Source: Flammeovirgaceae bacterium 311
GTDB lineage: Bacteria > Bacteroidota > Bacteroidia > Cytophagales > Cyclobacteriaceae
Length of the DNA stretch: 64,000 bases
Reading direction: 5' to 3'
Assembly (NCBI GenBank): GCA_000597885.1
Contig: CP004371.1
Span: 992,001 to 1,056,000, forward strand
The position numbers and the translations under genes were made by a program. Shown here one piece after another: positions 9,073 through 17,800 of the stretch; positions within the stretch are counted from its first letter, which is position 1; the number at the start of each line of letters is the position of its first letter. The notes under the pieces were generated by a model. The model did no database searches and had not been told where the DNA came from. It was given only the letters and a program-made list of their open reading frames with translations.

Positions 9073-9951
9073 ATGGAAGCCAATATTAAAAACCTTTACC
9101 AGCATGTGGCCTTTTTAACCGAGCTACAACCTGCACGCAATTACCGCAACCTGGCATCGCTCGATAAAGCGGCCACTTATATACACGAGCAGTTCTCCGC
9201 CCATGATTTTAATGTGGTGGAGTACCAGCCCTTTAAGGTTAAAAGCGGCAATACCTATAAAAACATTTCTGCACGCATAGAGGGCAAAAGCAAGGAAAGA
9301 ATTGTGGTTGGTGCCCATTATGATGTTTGGGGTGAGCTACCAGGTGCCGATGACAATGCCAGTGCAGTTGCAGGTCTGCTGGAAACAGCCCGCCTACTGA
9401 GCAATTTCAGCAAAGAGCATCGCCCTGCCTACACACTTGAATTTGTAGCTTACTGCCTGGAAGAACCGCCCTTCTTTGCAACAGATGAAATGGGCAGTGC
9501 CGTGCATGCAAGGGAATTACACAATAATAAAACGCCGCTTAAGCTAATGGTTTGCTACGAAATGATTGGCTACTTTAGCGACGAAGCCGGATCACAGGGA
9601 TTTCCCCATCCCTCTCTCAAAGAATTATATCCCGATAAGGGCAATTTCATTATTGTGGGTGGCCATAGCTCACAGCCGGCGGTAGCCCAGAACTTTGCAG
9701 GGCTTATGCAAAAGGCCTGTAACATACCTGTTCATCCCGTTGCCAGTCAGGTTACGGATGGCCCTGTAGCTTTATCAGATCACCGCAGCTACTGGAAATA
9801 TCAATTTCCGGCTGTTATGATCAACGACACCTCTTTTCTGCGTAACCCCAATTACCATGAAAAAACCGATACCATAGATACCCTGAATTTTGAAAAAATG
9901 GCTGAAGTTGTGAATGGTGTGACTGGTGCACTTTTAAGCATGAACAGGTAA
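9073..9951 (+). CDS. M28 family metallopeptidase
   Basis: A 292-residue zinc aminopeptidase of the M28 family. Metal ligands are visible in order: His and Asp of VVGAHYDVWG, Asp of GADDNASAVAGLLE, the Glu pair of CLEEPPFFATDEMGS, and the His of ALSDHRSYWK, followed by FPAVMINDTSFLRNPNYHEKTDT. M28 enzymes remove N-terminal amino acids with two co-catalytic zinc ions. No signal peptide is visible at the chosen start, so it may be cytosolic, unusual for a family that is mostly exported. It is a single gene with its own upstream gap. Confidence 0.92.
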   Translation: MEANIKNLYQHVAFLTELQPARNYRNLASLDKAATYIHEQFSAHDFNVVEYQPFKVKSGNTYKNISARIEGKSKERIVVGAHYDVWGELPGADDNASAVAGLLETARLLSNFSKEHRPAYTLEFVAYCLEEPPFFATDEMGSAVHARELHNNKTPLKLMVCYEMIGYFSDEAGSQGFPHPSLKELYPDKGNFIIVGGHSSQPAVAQNFAGLMQKACNIPVHPVASQVTDGPVALSDHRSYWKYQFPAVMINDTSFLRNPNYHEKTDTIDTLNFEKMAEVVNGVTGALLSMNR

Positions 9952-10111
9952 GGTGGGTGATGAAATATAGCTTAAGCAGCAGAGCCAAAGCAGCCAGACG
10001 TAAAGGTTCTGCAGCTAAAGGCAGATCTAAATATTAAAATCTCTATCCGGCTGCTTCAAACAGTCCCGGAAAATTGCTGTTACATAAAATATCACTCACG
10101 GCTCATCTACA

Positions 10112-11179
10112 ATGTACTTTAGAAATCTGTCAAGAATCAATCAGATACTTTTCTTTGGGTTAGCAATACTTGCTGCATTATACTACGGAGCTGAATTTCT
10201 GATACCAATCACTTTTGCCGCCTTTCTGGCAGCTTTGGTCAGTCCTGTATGCAACCTTCTGCAGGGAGCCGGTCTCGGAAAAATCTTTTCCTCCCTGCTC
10301 TGCACCTTACTCATCTTTGTGGTGGTTGGCGCACTGGCTTACCTGATGTTTTACCAGCTTAAAATATTTGCCGACGACCTGCCCCTGATCAAAGAACAGG
10401 CAAAGAATTTTCTGCATGGTTTGCAGGAGCAGCTATCTTCAGCAACAGGTATCTCACGCCAGGAACAAAAACAATTCTTTGACGAACGTTCAGATACTTT
10501 CCTAAGCATGCTGGAAGACCAGCTCACCCTCTTTCTCTCAAGCTTGTTCTTTGTTATCCTGAAGTTCTTACTTACCCTGGTCTATCTTTTTCTGTTTTTA
10601 CTTTACCGCAAAAGATTTCAGAAGGTCGTGATGATGTATGTAGATCGTGAGGATAATACAAAAGCTGAAAAAATCATGAATGAAAGCAGCAGGGTGGTTC
10701 ATCATTTTTTATGGGGGCGTGTAAAAGTGATGGCACTACTGGCCATCATGTATTTGATCGCCTTCTGGATATTTGATCTTCAATATATGATACTGTTAAC
10801 CCTTTTTGGGGCAATCATAACAATTATACCCTACCTGGGCCCGCTCATGAGCGGCATTTTACCCGTTATCATGTACATGATTTTTAATGATAGTTTTTCT
10901 GATATTCTGTTGTTTACAGCGGTTGTTTTTGTGATACAGCTCATTGAAAGTTACCTGCTGGAACCACTGATCATAGGATCAGAAGTAAGAATCAGCCCCC
11001 TGGCAGTTATTTTAGCCATTATTGTTGGTGGCAGAATCTGGGGGCTTGCAGGCATGATCCTGTTTGTGCCCCTGCTGGCTATTATTAAAATTTATGCCGA
11101 CCATACCCAAACCCTAAAGCCTATAGGTATTCTTTTAGGGAATGATCCTGATAAAGACAAAAAAAAGAATAAAGACTAA
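10112..11179 (+). CDS. AI-2E family (PerM/UPF0118) transporter
   Basis: A 355-residue inner-membrane protein with the topology of the AI-2E/PerM family. Two N-terminal helix pairs (RINQILFFGLAILAALYYG, ITFAAFLAALVSPVCNLL) are followed by a hydrophilic region around residues 95-145. The C-terminal membrane bundle holds the family signatures ITIIPYLGPLMSGILPV and LLEPLIIGSEVRISPLAVI. Members export or take up autoinducer-2, act in Na+/H+ exchange, or have unknown cargo, so the substrate is open. The tail is Lys/Asp-rich (NDPDKDKKKNKD). Confidence 0.9.
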   Translation: MYFRNLSRINQILFFGLAILAALYYGAEFLIPITFAAFLAALVSPVCNLLQGAGLGKIFSSLLCTLLIFVVVGALAYLMFYQLKIFADDLPLIKEQAKNFLHGLQEQLSSATGISRQEQKQFFDERSDTFLSMLEDQLTLFLSSLFFVILKFLLTLVYLFLFLLYRKRFQKVVMMYVDREDNTKAEKIMNESSRVVHHFLWGRVKVMALLAIMYLIAFWIFDLQYMILLTLFGAIITIIPYLGPLMSGILPVIMYMIFNDSFSDILLFTAVVFVIQLIESYLLEPLIIGSEVRISPLAVILAIIVGGRIWGLAGMILFVPLLAIIKIYADHTQTLKPIGILLGNDPDKDKKKNKD

Positions 11180-11339
11180 AGGAGCAGCCAGCTTATTTTG
11201 CACTTATACAAGAAGTAAAACCAGCTGTTTTCTAAACATTTTATAAATCATCTCTGTATGTTTGAAAGCCAGACTGGATTTGGCTACATCAGCCAGATGA
11301 TTATATATTTAGGAGACTATTTTCTTTCTTCAGTAACAG

Positions 11340-13760
11340 GTGACAAAAGCTTCAGAAAATAAGGAGTTCAAGTGGTTGCAAGACTTGTATTTGCAGGCTC
11401 CGTTTGCCATTGGCATTTACAGTGGCATTAACCACACCATTGAATTTGCCAATCCTGCAATGTGCGAACTCTGGGGCAGAAAGCATAGCCAGATCATTAA
11501 TAAGTCTTTATTTACAGCCTTACCGGAAGTGGCCAACCAGGGGTTTGAAGAGATTCTTGATAATGTATACAAAAGCGGGGAAACCTTTAATGGAAAAGAA
11601 CTGCCGGCCACCGTTAACAGGAATGGAAAACTAAAAATTGTTTACTTCAATGTAGTATATAAGCCCATCCTGAACGACCAGAAGGAAATTAATGGCATTA
11701 TACAATTAGCAACCGATGTTACCGACACAGTAGAAGCCCGCAACAAAGCAGAAAGAAACGAAGAATTCCTAAACCTTGCACTGCAAAGCAGTAAAGTAAG
11801 TACCTGGTTTTACGATTTTATACAAAAAGTTTATGTGCGTAACGAAGAGCACGACAGGCTCTTTGGGTATAGTCAGTTACAGGATCGCTGGGACCAGGAG
11901 ATTTTTCTGTCTCATGTACTTCCAGAAGACAGAGAGCTGGCCCTCAATAATTATGAATGGGGCAGAAACAGCGGCAACATCAACTACGAAGTAAGAATTA
12001 GACGAACCGATGGTGTTATCCGCTGGATTAACCTCAAAGGTAAAACCTCCTTTAATCTAAAGGGAGAGCCGATAAGCATGTCGGGCATAATCATGGATAT
12101 TACCGAACAAAAGCAGGCAACAATCCGTGAGCGGCAGCTGGCAGTAGAAAGAGCCGCCCGTGAAGAAGCAGAAAGGCAGCGTGTTATTTTTAATGAGCTT
12201 TTCATGAATGCACCTGCGCTCATCAGTATTTTTGAGGGCCCCGAACATACTTTCACCCTGGTCAATCCACTCTATCAGCAGTTATTTCCCGGCCGTAAGC
12301 TGGAGGGCCAGCCAATGCTTAGGGCTTTGCCGGAGCTACAGGGACAACCCATCATCGACATTATCAATAAGGTATATGAAACTGGTGAAACTTTCACAGG
12401 CAAAGAGATTCCCATACAGCTGGCACGCAGTGGTGATGGCCGCCTGGATACCGGCTACTTTAATGTAGTTTACCAGGCAATGCGTGATACGCAAGGTATG
12501 GTAAAAGGCATTTTGCTGTTTGCCTTCGAAGTAACAGATCAGATCCTGGTCAGGCAGGAAATTCAAAGCAGTGCTACCAATTTGCGTATCGCCCTGGAGG
12601 CAGGTAATATGGGCACCTGGCATCTTGATCTTGATGAAGATTCATCCTCCATAGGCTCCCTGCATCACGACCAGATCTTTGGCTACCACAGCCCTGTAAA
12701 ATCATGGGGAATCAAGGAGTTTATGGAGCACATCGTTCCTGAAGACAAGGAGCAGGTACAGGCACAGTTTGAAATGGCCAGTAAATATGGTGAGTTGCGG
12801 TTTGAAGCCAGGATCATGGGTGCGGATCAGAAACTACGCTGGATATCAGTAAGGGGTAAAACCTTTTATGAAAATGAGCTGCCCACCAGAATGGCAGGGG
12901 TGGTCATGGATATTACCGAACGTAAAATGGTGGAAGAAAAGCTGAAAGAGCTAACAGAAGAGCTGGCCTCCAGCAACACAGAACTTACCAGGGCAAACGA
13001 AGAGATTCAGTCCCACCTGCTCGAACTATCACAAACAAACCATCAGCTAACACTCATCAATGCCGATCTGGATAACTTTATTTATACCGCTTCGCACGAC
13101 CTGAAAACGCCGATCTCTAACATAGAGGGCCTGATGAAGCTGCTGGTTAAGAATTTATCTGAGGAGATTGCAGCCAAACAGGATGTTCAGAAACCCATAC
13201 AGCTCATAGAAGCCTCGATAGAACGTTTCAAAAAGACTATTGTAGAACTAACAGATATAGCTAAAATTCAAAAAGAAGCTGAGGAGGTTGAAATTCTTAG
13301 CATAGAAAAGATTGTTGAGGAGGTAGAACTTGATCTGCAACCGCTGATACAGGAAACGAACACAACAGTGGAGAAATACTTTGAAAAATGCCCGCAGCTG
13401 CCCTTTTCTCCCAAAAATCTGAAAAGCATCATCTACAATTTTCTTTCTAATGCCATTAAATACCGTTCTCCAGATCGCCCGCCTAAAATTACCATCTCCT
13501 GCTATCTGGAAGACGGACAGCCGGTGCTGATGGTGCAGGACAACGGCCTTGGTATGCAGGAAAAAGACCTGAATAAAATATTTTCGATGTACACCCGCCT
13601 CCACACCCATGTGGAAGGCTCCGGGGTAGGTTTGTACCTTGTAAAACGTATTGTGGATAATGCAGGTGGTACACTCAAGGTAGAAAGCGGGCTGGATAAG
13701 GGCTCAACTTTCAAGGTCTACCTGCCTGCCTCGAAAAACTATACAACACCCTTGTTCTGA
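11340..13760 (+). CDS. Multi-PAS cytosolic sensor histidine kinase
   Basis: An 806-residue kinase starting at a GTG codon; no better ATG lies upstream in frame. It has four PAS/PAC-type sensor segments at about residues 15-130, 140-265, 285-405 and 415-530. The repeated GVIMDITE-type endings mark the PAC boundaries. A coiled coil (ELTEELASSNTELTRANEEI) leads to the HisKA box FIYTASHDLKTPISN with the phospho-acceptor His near residue 586. The HATPase shows the N box NAIKYRSP, G1 VQDNGLGMQ and G2 GSGVGLYLVKRIV. No membrane segment and no receiver domain are present, so it senses a cytosolic signal and must pass phosphate to an unlinked regulator. No regulator gene is adjacent. Confidence 0.93.
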   Translation: MTKASENKEFKWLQDLYLQAPFAIGIYSGINHTIEFANPAMCELWGRKHSQIINKSLFTALPEVANQGFEEILDNVYKSGETFNGKELPATVNRNGKLKIVYFNVVYKPILNDQKEINGIIQLATDVTDTVEARNKAERNEEFLNLALQSSKVSTWFYDFIQKVYVRNEEHDRLFGYSQLQDRWDQEIFLSHVLPEDRELALNNYEWGRNSGNINYEVRIRRTDGVIRWINLKGKTSFNLKGEPISMSGIIMDITEQKQATIRERQLAVERAAREEAERQRVIFNELFMNAPALISIFEGPEHTFTLVNPLYQQLFPGRKLEGQPMLRALPELQGQPIIDIINKVYETGETFTGKEIPIQLARSGDGRLDTGYFNVVYQAMRDTQGMVKGILLFAFEVTDQILVRQEIQSSATNLRIALEAGNMGTWHLDLDEDSSSIGSLHHDQIFGYHSPVKSWGIKEFMEHIVPEDKEQVQAQFEMASKYGELRFEARIMGADQKLRWISVRGKTFYENELPTRMAGVVMDITERKMVEEKLKELTEELASSNTELTRANEEIQSHLLELSQTNHQLTLINADLDNFIYTASHDLKTPISNIEGLMKLLVKNLSEEIAAKQDVQKPIQLIEASIERFKKTIVELTDIAKIQKEAEEVEILSIEKIVEEVELDLQPLIQETNTTVEKYFEKCPQLPFSPKNLKSIIYNFLSNAIKYRSPDRPPKITISCYLEDGQPVLMVQDNGLGMQEKDLNKIFSMYTRLHTHVEGSGVGLYLVKRIVDNAGGTLKVESGLDKGSTFKVYLPASKNYTTPLF

Positions 13761-13928
13761 CTGCATCGCTTTCAAACTTAATGCACTGTTGCCATCATCA
13801 TCAAAGTAAATGATAAGTACAGAAAATATTGGCAGATGAGGTTGGCAGGATAAACAAACAATTGATTTACATAGTTTTATGTTTATATTAGTTTAATGGC
13901 ATTACTGTAACAATGAACATAAAGCTTT

Positions 13929-14639
13929 TTGAACTTTAACAGAAACAGCTTTTATGATTATCCGCTCTGGGTACAATGGTCTGTTGCCCTGTTGCTGCTG
14001 CTATGTTTTTTGATTGCATGCCTGGGAGTAGTAGCACTTATTTTAGAAGATCCATTGTGGGCCCTGCTCACCCCGCTGCTCATTCCCGTCTCACAGTTTA
14101 CTGTCTCTCCCCTTTTTACCCTGCTGGGGCTTTATCGATATTTGTCTCCCATTTTACACATATACCTGCCTAACAGAAAAAGCTATGAATTGCACCACGC
14201 CAGTTCCTTTGATTATCTGTTTCTATGGCAGCAGCTAAAACACTGCCCCGACCGGAAAAGGCAGATTTTAATGTATTACCTGGAGGGACTCATCAACCTG
14301 ATTAAACTGATCGAGGAAAAGAATGTATCTCCCGATGTAGTTATTGAAGGCAATACCTATTTTATAAATAAGCGCACCTCTCAGCTCATCGGATTATCCC
14401 TCACCAGGACAGGCAAATTCAAAAAAGCCTGCCTGTACCTGAATTTCCTGGACATGCTCTGGATGTATTCATTTACCTGCAAAAAGTTACAACTTCCCTC
14501 CCTCAGCCACTCGGGATATTTAAAAGGGAACGGGCATCAGCTGGTAGCAAACAAGCATAAACTGCTTGGCCTCTACAGGAGATTAAAATCTGCAAATACA
14601 GAGGCTGTTGCAGTCAATGGCAGCGCAGGTTTCAGCTGA
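13929..14639 (+). CDS. Hypothetical protein with N-terminal membrane hairpin
   Basis: A 236-residue protein of no recognised family. It starts at a TTG; an ATG a few bases upstream is in another frame and stops at once. Residues about 15-75 form two hydrophobic segments (SVALLLLLCFLIACLGVVAL and WALLTPLLIPVSQF region). The remainder looks cytosolic and alpha-helical with a Leu/Lys-rich pattern (LMYYLEGLINLIKLIEEKN). It follows the PAS kinase by about 170 bases on the same strand, so it could be a partner, but nothing in the sequence proves it. Confidence 0.6.
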   Translation: MNFNRNSFYDYPLWVQWSVALLLLLCFLIACLGVVALILEDPLWALLTPLLIPVSQFTVSPLFTLLGLYRYLSPILHIYLPNRKSYELHHASSFDYLFLWQQLKHCPDRKRQILMYYLEGLINLIKLIEEKNVSPDVVIEGNTYFINKRTSQLIGLSLTRTGKFKKACLYLNFLDMLWMYSFTCKKLQLPSLSHSGYLKGNGHQLVANKHKLLGLYRRLKSANTEAVAVNGSAGFS

Positions 14640-14878
14640 AATTGTATCACTCTATTTAGCTGTTCTCCTAATAAGTATGGTTTTTAATCAGTTTTCTTTA
14701 CTCCGGAGCAGCACAACAAATGGATACCAAATCACAAACTGCAGTAGTTTCCATCTGCTCTGACTTTAGTAGATAAGAATCTTCCGAAACATCTTATATA
14801 TTTCGCTAAAAGCTTACACTTATCTTTTATTAACCCCTTTTTTTGTAGCTTCGCTGCATACCTATAACCGTAAAAACT

Positions 14879-17800
14879 ATGCAGCTGAAGAGCCTTACCC
14901 TTCAAAAGCGAAAGCTGTTTATTTCCCTTTTTCTGGGAATTACCCTGCTTTTGCTGGCGCTGTTTTATATGCTGAAGCCAAAGGCTGCACAGGATACAGC
15001 CTATGCCCTGCCGGAAGAAGATGCCTTCAGCGCCTATATATCTGCCTATACCCTAGGCGTTATTTCTTCAGAATCGCCCATACAGGTACGTTTTACGGCC
15101 GATGTAGCTCCGGAGGACCAGGTAGGCCTTGAAAACACCGACAATGTTTTCAGCATAGATCCTGCTGTAACGGGTAAAGCTTACTGGGTTGACAGCAGAA
15201 CTCTTTCCTTTCAGCCCCACAGTCCGCTCAACTCCGGTTCCTTATACAAGATAAACCTTAAGCTTCATAAGCTGATGGAGGTGCCTAAAGTAGCCGAGGT
15301 TTTTAGCTTTAGTGTAAAAACCATGGAGCAGAACTTTGAGGTAAGCATAGAAGGCATGCGCCCCTACGACAAAAAAGATCTTAAAAAGCAGAAGTTCCTG
15401 GGCATGGTTCTTACAGCCGATGTGATAAAGCCCGAAGATATACAGGGAGTGCTCACTGCCAGCCAGTCAGGTAAGAAACTGCTCACCAGCTGGCAGCACA
15501 GCGAAGACCGCCGCACCCACTATTTTGTGGTAGAAGACGTGGCCCGTATGGAAAAAAGCTCTGAAGTAGAACTTAGCTGGGATGGCAAACCCCTGGGCAT
15601 ACAGAAAGCCGGCAGCAGTAAACTGGAGGTGCCCGCTCTGGATGATTTTAAGCTGATGGAGGGCAAGGTGGTACAGGGCGAAGAGCAGTACATATCCCTG
15701 CAGTTCTCAGATCCCCTGCTGGAAGCACAAACCCTGGAAGGACTGGTAAAACTGGAAGGCAACCCCGGCCTGCGCTACCTGATCAATGAAAATGAACTGA
15801 AGGTGTATCCTGCTGTGCGGCAAACCGGCTCTCTGAAGGTAGAAGTATCTGCGGGTATCAAAAACATACTGAACTATAAGATGAAAAACGGGCATGAGCT
15901 GAGCCTGCTTTTCGAACAGATGAACCCTGCGGTGCGCCTGGTAAAGTCTGGCACTATTTTACCCTCTACCGATGGTTTGGTACTGCCTTTTGAAGCCGTT
16001 AGCCTTAAAGCTGTAGATGTACAGATTGTAAAGATCTTTGAAGATAATGTGGGGCAGTTCCTGCAGGTAAACGGGCTAGACGGCAAACAGGAGCTCAAAC
16101 GCGTGGGCAGACCGTTAATTCAGAAAACAGTCCCGCTCAATGCTTCGGGTATCACAGATTTTGGGCGCTGGAATCGTTTTCAGCTCGATCTTTCAGAATT
16201 TATCGAGGCAGAGCCAGGGGCTATTTACCAGGTAACACTGGGGTTCAGAAAACAGCACTCTGCCTACTTCTGCTCAGAAGGGGGTAACACCGAAACAGAG
16301 CTGACAGAGTTCAGCGCTACAGACGGCACCAACTGGGATGAAGCGGACCAGCACTACTATAATGATTACTACTACGAAGACTATTATTACGACGAGGATT
16401 ACGACTACAGCCAGCGTGACAATCCCTGCAACGGCTCCTATTATGGCAGAAGGCGCAATGTAAGTACTAATATACTGGCCTCCGACCTGAGCATTATTGC
16501 CAAACGTGGCGACGATGGCAAATTACTGGTGGTAGTAACCGATATGAAAACCACCCAGCCCCTGGCAGGTGTATCGGTTAAAGTGCTTAACTACCAGCAG
16601 CGGGAGATCAGCAGCGGCACCAGTAACAGCGATGGCATGGCAGAGCTGCTGCTGGACAAAAAGCCCTTCCTGCTCGTAGCCTCCTATGGGGGCCAGAGGG
16701 GATACCTAAAGCTCGACGATGGTACCGCCCTCTCCTTAAGCAATTTTGATGTGGCCGGCGAGAAAATAGAACGCGGCATCAAAGGCTTTATTTATGCCGA
16801 ACGTGATGTATGGCGCCCGGGAGATTCTCTGTATGTAAATTTTGTGCTTCAGGACCTGGATAAAACCCTGCCTAAGAACTACCCGGTGGTGATGGAGCTT
16901 AGCAATCCGCAGGGCCAGCTCATCCGCAAAATGGTAAAAGCCAATCCGGTGGGTGGGTTTTACGCTTTCCATACTGCCACCAGCCCCGATGCCCCTACCG
17001 GCAACTGGACAGCCAGAGTGAAAGCCGGTGGTGCTACCTTCAGCAAAACCATTAAAATAGAAACCATCAAGCCTAACAGGCTTAAGATCCGAATGTCGCT
17101 GCCCGATGGTACGCTTCGTGCCGGTCACAGCAATCTGGTGATCCTTTCAGTGAACTGGCTGCATGGCGCAACTGCAAAACACCTGAAAGCAGATGTGGAA
17201 ATGATCGTTGTCCCTGCTGTCACTGAATTCAAAAAGTATCCGAACTACATATTTGATGACCCTGCCAAAAAATTTGAATCTGAAAGCCAGCTAGTCTTTG
17301 AGGATCGGGTGGATGATAACGGGCTGGCCAGGTTCAACATCAAGACCGGCAATTTCAGCCAGGCACCCGGGATGCTGAAGGCAGTACTGAAGACCAAAGT
17401 ATTTGAAGAAGGTGGTGATTTCAGTGTTGACCGTCTCTCCTTCCCGCTGCAACCCTATGAAAGCTATGTGGGCATTCAGGATAATAAGAAGCAGGGATAC
17501 GAAATGCTGGAAACAGCCCGGCTGCAGCAGGTAGAGCTGGTAACGGTAGATACTGCCGGCCGTGCACTTGGCCGGCAGGATGTAGAGGTGGAGCTGATCA
17601 AGCTGGACTGGAGCTGGTGGTGGGATCAGAACGAAAACAATGCCAACTACATGAGCCGCACCCACCAGAAGGTGTACAGCAAAGGTAAGGTAAGCACAAT
17701 AGCGGGTAAAGGCAGCTGGCAGTTTAAAGTAGACCATAACGACTGGGGCCGCTACCTGATTCGTGCAAAAGACCCTGTTTCCGGCCACACCACTGGTAAA

